Below, piece by piece: positions 1 through 6,775 of a stretch of 18,064 bases of DNA. Position 1 is the stretch's first letter, and every line of letters begins with the position of its first letter. The notes beneath the pieces are model-generated. The model had not been told where the DNA came from. It saw only the letters and a list, made by a program, of their open reading frames with translations, and ran no database searches. The position numbers and the translations under genes were made by a program. Origin of the DNA: Bog-564 sp035509915 (lineage in GTDB: Bacteria; Actinomycetota; Acidimicrobiia; Acidimicrobiales; UBA8190); the NCBI GenBank assembly GCA_035509915.1, contig DATKIB010000162.1, forward strand, positions 1 to 18,064, read 5' to 3'.

Positions 1-317
1 CCGACGGTGAGCCGACCGCTCACCTCGTCCCCGCGAGGGACGGGGACGGTTTCGAGGTCTCCTTCAGCTACCCGCCTGTGCCCGAGACGGTCCGCGCCAC
101 CCTTTCGGAGGTGGCGCGCTGCACGCGCGCCGGGATCACGATCAACACCTTCATGCTCGACTCCAACCGCTCGTTGCAGGGTTTCGTCGAGCAGATGACG
201 AGGCTCAACCGGGGGAGGGCGTTCTTCACCACTCCCGAGACGCTGGGCGACTACGTGCTCGTGGACTTCCTCGAGCACCGCCGCGGCGCCCGCTCCTCGG
301 CCAAGCGCGGCGCCTGA
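1..317 (+). CDS. VWA-domain protein, C-terminal part (5' end outside window)
   Basis: The reading frame is open from base 3 and ends with TGA at 315-317, so only about the last 104 residues are present. It starts with DGEPTAHL, the end of a von Willebrand A strand, and continues with FSYPPVPETV, CTRAGITINTFML, FVEQMTRLNRGRAFFTTPE and a C-terminal LGDYVLVDFLEHRR. I recognise this layout from actinobacterial VWA proteins related to the magnesium-chelatase D subunit and CoxE; the ITINTFML strand and the NRGRAF segment are typical of them. Such proteins usually work with a MoxR/ChlI-type AAA+ ATPase encoded just upstream, which would lie outside this window. The MIDAS residues needed for metal binding lie in the missing N-terminal part, so activity cannot be judged. 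The substrate is unknown. Confidence 0.8.
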   Translation, partial: DGEPTAHLVPARDGDGFEVSFSYPPVPETVRATLSEVARCTRAGITINTFMLDSNRSLQGFVEQMTRLNRGRAFFTTPETLGDYVLVDFLEHRRGARSSAKRGA

Positions 318-420
318 TCCCGTCGGGCAGGGGGGTTGCGGCGCGCGCACCCTCAGTGATTTTGCCGCCCGACATTGCGAGATTTCCCTTGCGTTCCGCC
401 GACGGATGGGTAAGGATGAC

Positions 421-452
421 ACAGCTGTAATTACATCGGTGCCACTAGTGGC
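421..452. promoter_or_regulatory. Cluster of three palindromes upstream of whiB
   Basis: Three perfect palindromes lie in a row before the first WhiB gene: ACAGCTGT (421-428), TGTAATTACA (426-435, overlapping the first) and GCCACTAGTGGC (441-452). The last ends 30 bases before the GTG start. They sit in a locally AT-richer patch where a promoter is expected. Their position suggests binding sites for dimeric regulators; which regulators is unknown. Confidence 0.45.
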
Positions 453-465
453 CCGAACGATCGGC

Positions 466-475
466 GAGGGGAGGG
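466..475 (+). promoter_or_regulatory. Strong ribosome binding site for whiB
   Basis: GAGGGGAGGG lies 7 bases before GTG 483. It decides that start for the WhiB protein; longer frames in this stretch have no comparable site. Confidence 0.7.
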
Positions 476-482
476 CGTACCG

Positions 483-764
483 GTGGACATCGTCACACTG
501 TTGTACGGCCGCCAGGTACGGGATTGGCAATCTCGAGCGAACTGCATGGGGGTCGACCCCGACCTCTTCTTCCCCGAGCGTGGGGCTTCCACGCGCGAGG
601 CGAAGGAAGTGTGCCGAGGGTGCGTGGTACGCGAGGACTGTCTCGAGTACGCGCTGGCCAACGGAGAGAAGTTCGGTATATGGGGAGGTCTCTCCGAGCG
701 CGAGCGCCGCAGGGTCCGCCGGATGCGGGCGCTCAGCAGGCGCACCGCCACAGCGGCTTCGTAG
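483..764 (+). CDS. whiB: WhiB-family Fe-S regulator (WhiB/WhiB2 type)
   Basis: A 93-residue protein with all marks of a Wbl regulator: four cysteines at residues 21, 44, 47 and 53 (Cys-X22-Cys-X2-Cys-X5-Cys), which bind a [4Fe-4S] cluster in the family, followed by the turn GIWGGLSERERRR and a basic tail. The segment FFPERGASTREAKEVC with GIWGGLSERERRR is closest, by eye, to Streptomyces WhiB and mycobacterial WhiB2. Those proteins act with the regulator WhiA in sporulation septation or cell division. Wbl proteins generally work by binding the principal sigma factor. The start is GTG 483, supported by a strong Shine-Dalgarno site. It converges on the formiminotransferase gene with only 15 bases between the stops. 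The family is certain; orthology to WhiB/WhiB2 rests on motif likeness only. Confidence 0.93.
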   Translation: MDIVTLLYGRQVRDWQSRANCMGVDPDLFFPERGASTREAKEVCRGCVVREDCLEYALANGEKFGIWGGLSERERRRVRRMRALSRRTATAAS

Positions 765-779
765 CACTCTCAGCTCGGG

Positions 780-1619
780 TCAAAGGGCACCTGCGGCCGC
801 TAGTCGCCGCTCGATCGTGCGCTCCGGTTCGAGGTCCAGCTGACGGCGGCGCTCCGGGGCCGTGGCTTCGACTACCTCGGCCGGGGCGAGGCCCACGAGC
901 TCTGCCTTCGTGATCTCGATCCCGAGACCGGCGGCCAAGCGCGCTACGGAGTCGTAGGCCTCGGCGGGGCCGAAGGACGCCGGCTCGAGGAGGTTGCACG
1001 AGACCTGGGTCGCCGAGCCGACCGCCACACCGATCGCCCTGACCGTGGGCCCGCGAAGCTGGACTGCCAGGGCGCCTGCGGTCGACAGCTCGGAGGTCGA
1101 CAACCACAGGTTGTAGGCGACCAGGGCGTAGCGTGCTCCGACCGCGCAGGCACCGGCACTTGGGTGAGGGCGTGACGGGCCGGTGTCGGGCTCGAGGTCA
1201 GAGAACGCAGTCCTCCTGATCTCCGGCAGCGTGCGCTCGGGGCCGTAGCAGAAGCACGGGAGCTCGAGCGCGCCACCCGCCCACTCGGCGAACCGATCAC
1301 GGGCAGCGAGCGCCGGTCCCAGCGCACCCCCGTACGGTATTGGCGCGCCCGAGGGTGCGAGGGGGACGAAGGGCACCACGTCGAGCACCCCGATCCTCGG
1401 GTGAGCGCCGGTGTGGACGCGGATGTCGAGAAGCTCCACGGTCCTCTTCGCGACTTCCCGCACCGCGTCCTCGGTGAAAGCACCGCCGAGAGTGATGACG
1501 GACCGGTGGTGGTCGGGGTCGCTGTGCAGGTCGAGCACGTGATCGGCGCCGGCAGCTGCGATCGAGCCGATTGTTGCGACGTCGCGGCCCTCGCTCACGT
1601 TCACGACGCACTCGAGCAC
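780..1619 (-). CDS. Glutamate formiminotransferase (FTCD N-terminal family)
   Basis: A 279-residue protein opening with MLECVVNVSEGRD, the typical FTCD start. It has DPDHHRSV at 34-41 and HTGAHPRIGVLDVVPF from 69; His73 in GAHPR matches the catalytic histidine of mammalian FTCD. The family moves a formimino group from N-formiminoglutamate to tetrahydrofolate in histidine breakdown; some bacterial relatives instead handle 5-formyl-tetrahydrofolate. Length fits the stand-alone transferase (both N- and C-terminal subdomains), with no cyclodeaminase domain fused. No hut genes lie nearby, so a folate-salvage role is possible. GTG 1619 is preceded by AGAGGTG. The gene lies 35 bases downstream of the second whiB on the same strand and may be co-transcribed with it. 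Confidence 0.9.
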   Translation of the reverse strand: MLECVVNVSEGRDVATIGSIAAAGADHVLDLHSDPDHHRSVITLGGAFTEDAVREVAKRTVELLDIRVHTGAHPRIGVLDVVPFVPLAPSGAPIPYGGALGPALAARDRFAEWAGGALELPCFCYGPERTLPEIRRTAFSDLEPDTGPSRPHPSAGACAVGARYALVAYNLWLSTSELSTAGALAVQLRGPTVRAIGVAVGSATQVSCNLLEPASFGPAEAYDSVARLAAGLGIEITKAELVGLAPAEVVEATAPERRRQLDLEPERTIERRLAAAGAL

Positions 1620-1654
1620 CGCGCACCTCTGGGCCGCCGCACGAAGCGGCGTGG

Positions 1655-1915
1655 TCAGTTGTTGCTGGCCTGCAACCTCGACAGGCGACGCCTGCGGAGG
1701 ATGCGCCGGCGCTCACGCTCCGAGGCACCTCCCCATACGCCGTGGTCGACTCGGTTGTCGAGCGCGTACTCCAAGCAGGCCAACTTCACGGGGCATTCGA
1801 CGCATATGCGCTGAGCGACTTGGACCCCGATCCCGTCGTTGGGGAAGAACACCGCAGGGTCCATGTCCCTGCACTTCGCACGGGCCATCCAGTCGGCGTC
1901 CACGGTGCCTCCCAT
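1655..1915 (-). CDS. WhiB-family Fe-S regulator, second copy
   Basis: An 86-residue Wbl protein with cysteines at residues 15, 38, 41 and 47, the motif FFPNDG, the cluster-binding CVECPVKLACLEYAL and the turn HGVWGGASERERRR, followed by a very basic tail (RRILRRRRLSR) that could contact DNA. Family knowledge: a [4Fe-4S] protein that pairs with the main sigma factor. It differs clearly from the first WhiB of the window, so they are not a recent duplication. I cannot assign it to a numbered Wbl class. ATG 1915 is preceded by GGGTGAG; an inner GTG at residue 5 with GGGAGG before it would also work and would give a 'V-D' start like the first WhiB. It lies just upstream of the formiminotransferase gene. 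Confidence 0.92.
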   Translation of the reverse strand: MGGTVDADWMARAKCRDMDPAVFFPNDGIGVQVAQRICVECPVKLACLEYALDNRVDHGVWGGASERERRRILRRRRLSRLQASNN

Positions 1916-1942
1916 GTCGATCTCACCCTACCAGCCGGGTAC

Positions 1943-1993
1943 GCTGGAACACCTTGGTGTGTTCAGCCATTTGCACCACCGGCGACCGGTGCA
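1943..1993. promoter_or_regulatory. Two inverted repeats upstream of the second whiB
   Basis: Between the divergent second whiB and the small acidic gene there are two inverted repeats. One, 1943-1967, is an imperfect hairpin (arms GCTGGAACACC and GGTGTGTTCAGC, 2-base loop). The other, 1972-1993, holds CACCGG-CGA-CCGGTG (1977-1991) with the alternative outer pairing TGCACC/GGTGCA. Neither is followed by a T tract, so operator sites are likelier than terminators. Confidence 0.4.
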
Positions 1994-2098
1994 GATAGCT
2001 GCGATTTCCGTTCGAAGTCAGTCTGAAGGCGCGACCTGTGTGCCAGCTGTGAGGTGCCAGGGCGCTCGTGGTGGCCAGGTCGAGGAGGCGAGGTTTCG

Positions 2099-2422
2099 GT
2101 GGTCGAGGAGATAGAGGAGTCCGAGGAGCCGCAGCCGCCGCGAGGCCACGTGCGGGTGGTGTACCTGGGCCCCGTGGCGCCGCACTGGGAAGTCCAGTCG
2201 ACCTACGGAGACCCTTCGGTGATCGAGCCCTTCAGGGACAGGACCCTCGCGCGGCTCACCCTGCTGCCGCCGCACGACCCTCAGTACCGCCGCAACCGCG
2301 AGCGCGTGGCGCGCGACGCCGAGCGGGAGCACCTGGAGCTCGAGTGGGACCTCGGCGTCCCCGAGGATCCTGAGCCGCCCAACGTCGCAGAGGAGGCCGA
2401 GGAGGGCTCAGCCGCTCCCTGA
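2099..2422 (+). CDS. Small acidic protein of unknown function
   Basis: About 107 residues when started at GTG 2099, which has GAGGAGG (2082-2088) ten bases before it. An ATG at 2054 in the same frame would add 15 residues but lacks a good ribosome site. The middle part (HVRVVYLGPVAPHWEV, then TYGDPSVIEPFRDRTLARLTLLPPHDPQYRRNRERV) looks like a small folded region; both ends are rich in Glu and Pro. No signal peptide, membrane segment or known motif is visible. It is divergent from the second whiB and convergent with the DUF2342 gene, its last 15 bases overlapping that gene's end. Codon use with G/C in third positions and the good Shine-Dalgarno support a real gene. I do not recognise the family. 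Confidence 0.65.
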   Translation: MVEEIEESEEPQPPRGHVRVVYLGPVAPHWEVQSTYGDPSVIEPFRDRTLARLTLLPPHDPQYRRNRERVARDAEREHLELEWDLGVPEDPEPPNVAEEAEEGSAAP

Positions 2423-2426
2423 GCCT
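2404..2426. terminator. Hairpin across two convergent stop codons
   Basis: GGCTCAG (2405-2411) and CTGAGCC (2419-2425) form a perfect 7-bp stem with a 7-base loop, extended by a G-T pair. The stop codons of both convergent genes (TGA 2420-2422 plus strand, TGA 2410-2408 minus strand) lie within it. There is no T tract on either side, so bidirectional termination is only plausible. Confidence 0.45.
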
Positions 2427-3649
2427 CCCTCTGAGGTGAGCCTCACCCGCTCGAGCCACAGACCCGGTGCCTCGATCTCCGCCGGAGTCGGCAGCGCGTG
2501 GGCGTCGGACCAGAGCATGGCGAGCCCTTCCTCGCCAGCTCTGTCGAGCACACCGCGCACGAATTCCACGCCGCGCTCGACGTGTGCAGGACCCAGGTCC
2601 AAGCCGAACAGCAGCTCGGCGGCGCGGTCGGTCGCCTGCCGGTCGTGCTGGTGGCGCCGCCAGGCCTCGGCGAGTGCGGTCCTGCCACCGAGAAGTCGCG
2701 AGGACGCACGGTCGAGCACGTGCTCGACGTACCCTTCGAGCGCGGCGGTGACGGTTTCGAGCTCGGTGGCGGCCCGGCGGCGGGCAGGAGAGGGATCCGT
2801 GCCGAACAACGTCTCGGGATCTCCGAGCAGGCCCGCGAGGCCCTCGGGGTCGGTGGGGTCGAGGCCTCCGAGCCGCTGGACGATTCCTTCGGCGTCCTCC
2901 GCTCCGGCGCGCACCACGTTCGTGAGCATCTCTTCGAACCTGGTGGCGACGTGCGGCCTTGCAAGTACCGCGTGAGCAGTCAACTCACGGATGCAGACCC
3001 AGAGCCTCACCTCGTCGAGCGGGAGGCTCCAGTCGCCGGCGAAGCGCTTCAGGTTCTCGGGGACGAGCAGCAGCCGTGAGCCGGGGCGTGGGATCGGGAC
3101 CTCGTAGGGACCGAGCGCCGAACGGGCGAGGTGGCCCACGGCGGAACCGAGCTGCATCGCGGCCATCATCGGGCCCATAGTCGACATGAGCCGTGCCACG
3201 AGGTCGGCCGCCGGTGGTGAGCCGGAGTCCTCGAAGGACTCGAGATCGTGTCCCAGCTCCGATGACCCCGCGCCTGCGCCGCTTCCGGCCTCCCCAGCTG
3301 CCGGCGACATGGCTTCCATGAGGAACTGCCAGTCGTCGAGCGTGTGCCACGCCCACGACCCGGGCCCGACTGTCACGATCTCCACCGGGGTGCCCTTCGG
3401 TGAGACGGGGGAGCCGGTGAGCTCCGACACGTGCATCTCGGCGATCCGCGCCAGCTCCTCGAGCTCGATGCGCTCGATCGGTTCGACGTTCGCCTCGGGC
3501 TCGCCGCCGGTGGCGACCGAGTAGGCGAGGGTGCGGGCCATCTCGGTCTGGCGACCGGCGCCCGCTGAGGCGCTGCCCATGAGCCCTAGGAGGTCCCCGA
3601 GCATCTGCTCCAGAAAGTCGCCGCCGCCACGGGGACCGGGCACCGACAT
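2408..3649 (-). CDS. DUF2342 / zincin-like putative hydrolase
   Basis: A 413-residue protein that I recognise as the actinobacterial DUF2342 family ('putative hydrolase' or 'zinc-dependent metalloprotease', related to a coenzyme-F420-associated group). Landmarks are a Gly/Met-rich start (QMLGDLLGLMG), MGPMMAAMQLGSAVGHLA at 158-175, LVPENLKRFAGDWSLP around 195-210, RELTAHAVLARPHVA from 221 and LEGYVEHVLDRA from 304. Active zincins of this fold have HExxH; here the matching place reads R221-E222-L-T-A-H226, so the standard zinc motif is missing and activity is doubtful. No signal peptide is seen, so it is probably cytoplasmic. ATG 3649 follows the stop of the upstream PDZ gene after one base (TGA-C-ATG), which implies translational coupling. 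Confidence 0.85.
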   Translation of the reverse strand: MSVPGPRGGGDFLEQMLGDLLGLMGSASAGAGRQTEMARTLAYSVATGGEPEANVEPIERIELEELARIAEMHVSELTGSPVSPKGTPVEIVTVGPGSWAWHTLDDWQFLMEAMSPAAGEAGSGAGAGSSELGHDLESFEDSGSPPAADLVARLMSTMGPMMAAMQLGSAVGHLARSALGPYEVPIPRPGSRLLLVPENLKRFAGDWSLPLDEVRLWVCIRELTAHAVLARPHVATRFEEMLTNVVRAGAEDAEGIVQRLGGLDPTDPEGLAGLLGDPETLFGTDPSPARRRAATELETVTAALEGYVEHVLDRASSRLLGGRTALAEAWRRHQHDRQATDRAAELLFGLDLGPAHVERGVEFVRGVLDRAGEEGLAMLWSDAHALPTPAEIEAPGLWLERVRLTSEGGSGSG

Positions 3650-3650
3650 G

Positions 3651-4889
3651 TCAGCCGCCCGGGTCGGAGGCGAGCGCGATCGACACGGTGCGCGCAGACC
3701 CCGAGTGGACGACGGTCAGCATCACGACGGATCCCGGCGGGATGACGTAGAGCCGGGCCTCGAGATCGACGTGCGAGGACACAGCGTAGGAGTTGATGGC
3801 CTTGACCACGTCGCCGGGTTCGATACCTGCATCCGCGGCAGGGCTCGAAGGGAAGACGCTCTGGACGACCGCGCCGGTGCCACCGGGCGCATCCTGCGCG
3901 CTCACCCCGATCCATCCGTGCTCGACGCGATGGAGCGAGGCGAGCTCCTGTGCCACACCAAGAGCCAACGAGGCGGGAACGAAGAGGCCGACGGATGTCG
4001 CTCCCGCATTTTCTCGTCCCCCCAGAATTCCGACGAGGTCGCCCTGCCCGTCTATCAGCACGCCTCCCCAGTCGTTGTTGAGTGGCGTATCGGCCGCGAT
4101 GCTGTCCATGAGCCCGATCCCGTCACTCGAGGACTGACCCAGCCCGATCTGCTCGACCATGCTGAGCGCCACGTCCGTCGTCGGGACCGAGGACGAGGGC
4201 GGACTCGCGCTCATGCACGCGGCGACCGTCAGGTCGCCGGGCGTCACGTCCGTGTCGCCGAACGAAGCGGGAGCGAGCCCGCCTGCCGTCTTCACGACCG
4301 CTATGCCCGAGCTCGGGTCGGTGGCGAGCACCCGGCCCTGCATCCGCCTGCCGGTCGACGTGATCACGTCCAGGCTCGAGACTCCTGCCGCTGCCGAAGC
4401 AGCGGTGACGACGAGGGCGCCCCCGGGCAGGACGACGCCCGTGGCGGGGGAGCGGTGGTCTGCTCCGGCGGGCACCAACTCGACGAGAGAGGGACGCAAG
4501 GCTGAGACCAGTTGCAGGATGCGCGGAGCAGCCGACACCGGCATCGAGGGATCGGTGACCAAGCTGGTCTCTACGGCCTGGAAGCTGCGGGTGGCAGTGG
4601 AGACGGGCGGAGACTGCGCGAGTGTTAGCGCGGCCGCAGCAGCCGCTGCGACGGCAGCAGCCCCGAGCGTCCCGGCCGCGATCGCCGTGCGCCGCTCGCG
4701 CCACTGGTTGCGTGTCGACGGACGGTCGTCTGCGGACTCGGCAGTGTCCTGCGCGCCCCGGTTGACCTCGGAAGGGTGACGCCACAGCCGGTCCTCAGGC
4801 GCGATCCATCCCCTGTGGGCCTCTTCGTCCTCGGAGCCTTCGGCGTCGTCGGGGACGTCTCCAAAAGTGAACGGGCCACCGCTGTCCAT
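3651..4889 (-). CDS. Membrane-anchored HtrA-like trypsin/PDZ protein, catalytic triad apparently lost
   Basis: A 412-residue protein: an acidic cytoplasmic N-terminus with DRLWRHPSE (33-41), a motif I associate with actinobacterial membrane proteases; one Ala-rich membrane helix about 68-91; a trypsin-like domain about 120-315; and a PDZ domain about 326-408 (GWIGV, SPAADAGIEPGDVVKAINS). The protease domain has the HtrA outline, but the active-site places are changed: VVTAAS165 where TNNH/TNAH is expected, SSG195IAVVK where the aspartate of SDLAVLK is expected, and NNDW274GGVL where GNSGGPL is expected. By eye, His, Asp and Ser are all absent, so it is probably a pseudoprotease that binds peptides through its PDZ domain outside the membrane. 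It is first in a pair with the DUF2342 gene. ATG 4889 has only a weak ribosome site. Confidence 0.87.
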   Translation of the reverse strand: MDSGGPFTFGDVPDDAEGSEDEEAHRGWIAPEDRLWRHPSEVNRGAQDTAESADDRPSTRNQWRERRTAIAAGTLGAAAVAAAAAAALTLAQSPPVSTATRSFQAVETSLVTDPSMPVSAAPRILQLVSALRPSLVELVPAGADHRSPATGVVLPGGALVVTAASAAAGVSSLDVITSTGRRMQGRVLATDPSSGIAVVKTAGGLAPASFGDTDVTPGDLTVAACMSASPPSSSVPTTDVALSMVEQIGLGQSSSDGIGLMDSIAADTPLNNDWGGVLIDGQGDLVGILGGRENAGATSVGLFVPASLALGVAQELASLHRVEHGWIGVSAQDAPGGTGAVVQSVFPSSPAADAGIEPGDVVKAINSYAVSSHVDLEARLYVIPPGSVVMLTVVHSGSARTVSIALASDPGG

Positions 4890-5005
4890 CGAATTCCGAG
4901 GCTACTTCCGAGCGGTCCCCGAAGGGCATCGCGTTGGGATGTGCTGCGAGCACGCGCAGGGCACCTCGACGGTCCCCTACGATGGTCGGGTGGGAGCGAC
5001 GGGCC

Positions 5006-6010
5006 GTGGCTAGGGATCTCGCCATCGACCTCGGCACGGCCAACACCCTGGTTTACGCCAGAGGTCGTGGGATCGTGTTCAACGAGCCGACTGTGATCGC
5101 TCTCAACACGAGGACCCAAGAGGTCCTCGCGGTGGGTCAGGACGCGTGGCAGATGATCGGGCGCACGCCCGGCTACATCGTGGCCGTCCGCCCACTGCGC
5201 CAGGGCGCCATCACGGACTTCGACATCACCGAGCGCCTCATCCGCCTGCTGCTCCACCGTTGCGGCGTGTCCCGCCTGAACCGTCCCCGCGTCCTCATCT
5301 GCGTGCCTTCGGCCATCACGTCCGTCGAACGACGCGCGGTCAAAGAGGCGTCGCATCGTGCGGGTGCGTCCGCGGCCTACTTGATCGAGCAACCGATGGC
5401 GGCGGCGATCGGGGCGGGCCTCCCCATCCACGAGCCGATCGGCAACATGGTCGTGGACGTCGGCGGAGGGACGTCGGAGACGGCCGTGATCTCGCTCGGC
5501 GGCGTTGTGTCGTCACGAGCGATTCGTTGCGGCGGGTTCGACATCGACTCCGCGATACAGACGTTCGTGAGGCGCGAGTACGGAGTCGCCATCGGCGAGC
5601 GCACGGCGGAGGAGATCAAGCTGGCGATCGGCTCCGCCGCACCGTACGACGGCGAGGTCAAGGCGGAGGTACGCGGGCGGGAGCTTCTGACCGGCATGCC
5701 GAAGACGGTGGTGCTCTCGCCCTCCGAGCTGCGCGCGGCGGTCGAGGACAACGTGGGCCAGATCATCGACGCCGCAGTGGAGTGCCTCGGCGCGGCCCCG
5801 CCCGAGCTGGCGCAGGACATCATCACCCAGGGGATACACCTCGTCGGTGGCGGGGCTCTACTGCGCGGCCTGGCGCGCCGGCTGGCGGACGAGACCGTGG
5901 TGCCCGTGCACCTGGTGGCGACCCCGCTCGAGTGTGTGGCGCTCGGAGCGGGCAAGTGCCTCGAGTCCTTCGACACGCTGCACGAGCTGTTCGTTAGCGC
6001 CGACGCTTAA
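5006..6010 (+). CDS. mreB: Rod-shape protein MreB (actin family)
   Basis: With GTG 5006 the protein is 334 residues, the usual MreB length. It begins MARDLAIDLGTANT (phosphate-1 loop), and has RVLICVPSAIT, the segment IEQPMAAAIGAGLPI, VDVGGGTSETAVISLGG (phosphate-2), EEIKLAIGSA and GIHLVGGGALLRGL (adenosine loop). MreB forms ATP-dependent filaments under the membrane and guides wall synthesis. GTG 5006 has GGGAG nine bases upstream; ATG 4982 in frame lacks a ribosome site. It is divergent from the HtrA-like gene. No mreC, mreD, rodA or PBP2 gene follows: the next gene is on the other strand, and the two stops interlock within CTTAAG. So this is a lone mreB, at least here. Confidence 0.96.
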   Translation: MARDLAIDLGTANTLVYARGRGIVFNEPTVIALNTRTQEVLAVGQDAWQMIGRTPGYIVAVRPLRQGAITDFDITERLIRLLLHRCGVSRLNRPRVLICVPSAITSVERRAVKEASHRAGASAAYLIEQPMAAAIGAGLPIHEPIGNMVVDVGGGTSETAVISLGGVVSSRAIRCGGFDIDSAIQTFVRREYGVAIGERTAEEIKLAIGSAAPYDGEVKAEVRGRELLTGMPKTVVLSPSELRAAVEDNVGQIIDAAVECLGAAPPELAQDIITQGIHLVGGGALLRGLARRLADETVVPVHLVATPLECVALGAGKCLESFDTLHELFVSADA

Positions 6011-6774
6011 GGAGCTTCGGGCTGGTCCAGCAGGTCCTCGGCCGCCTGGCGGACCTGCCAGTCGCGGTCCCCCAGGCACGAACGCATCGCACCTTCGACG
6101 CGAGGGTCGTCGAATGCCGACAGGGCGATCACGGCTCTGCGGCGCACCGCCACCTTGTCCTTCAGCGCTGCCAGCAGCACCGGGACGGCTCCAACGACGC
6201 GCGCCGCGCCGAGCGCCGCGACTGCCGCTTCTCGGCACAACGGGTCGGTGTGCCCGCTCGCCATGGCGCGCAGCGCCGCCCCGGCCGCCGGCGGGCACGC
6301 ATCCCCCCACTCGCCCAACGCCCACGCGGCGCTCTCTGCCACCTCGGGCTCGGAGTCGCAGGTCGCGCCGGTGAGCGCTTCGAGCAAATCGCTCGGTGGT
6401 CGCTCGACGGCGTCGCCTTCGGTGGCGCGCTGGGCCGTCATCCCGCTGAGCTTCGATGCTCTTATCCGTACCAGGGGATCAGGGTCCGACAGGGCCCCGA
6501 CGAGCATCCCTGTGTCCATGGCTCCGCTTCGCGCGAGCGCTCCGAGCGCGGCGGCGCGCACCGACGGGTCGCCGTCGCGCGCGAGGGCAGCGGCGCTCTC
6601 CGCGTCGCCACGGTGCCCGGCCAGCACTGCCAGACGGCGCCGGGCCTTCACGGGCGGTGTGGCGGCGGTGGCCTTGCGGTCTGCTCGAGTTTCTCTGTGC
6701 GTGAGCTCCCCCTCCCCGCCGACCGGACCGTCGGAGATCCGTGGCAGTCTGTTGTACCCCGCGGGCCCACTCAA
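6007..6774 (-). CDS. HEAT-repeat protein
   Basis: About 255 residues from the first possible start. Roughly five to six Ala/Leu-rich helical repeats fill residues 45-250, seen as recurring D-P-x-V-R-x-x-A (DPSVRAAALGAL, DPLVRIRASKL, EPEVAESAAWALGEWGD, KVAVRRRAVIAL, DWQVRQAAEDLL). This is the HEAT / PBS-lyase-like pattern, a scaffold for protein binding; no enzyme motif is visible. The start is unsettled: TTG 6774 has no ribosome site and would overlap the promoter of the divergent protease gene; GTG 6651, giving 214 residues and keeping all repeats, is a good alternative and leaves about 125 bases for divergent promoters. A purine-rich GGGGAGGGGGAG at about 6707-6718 on the minus strand is not followed by a usable start. 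The stop overlaps the mreB stop. Confidence 0.82.
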   Translation of the reverse strand: MSGPAGYNRLPRISDGPVGGEGELTHRETRADRKATAATPPVKARRRLAVLAGHRGDAESAAALARDGDPSVRAAALGALARSGAMDTGMLVGALSDPDPLVRIRASKLSGMTAQRATEGDAVERPPSDLLEALTGATCDSEPEVAESAAWALGEWGDACPPAAGAALRAMASGHTDPLCREAAVAALGAARVVGAVPVLLAALKDKVAVRRRAVIALSAFDDPRVEGAMRSCLGDRDWQVRQAAEDLLDQPEAP

Positions 6775-6775
6775 G

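Noticed and set aside
406..913. Several frames overlapping the first whiB on both strands
   Set aside because: They overlap a clear Wbl protein with all four cysteines and have no recognisable motifs.
6155..6775. N-terminal 207-codon extension of the S16 protease frame
   Set aside because: This part is antisense to the HEAT-repeat gene and is Ser/Ala/Arg-rich; the membrane helix that should lie near the N-terminus follows ATG 6776.
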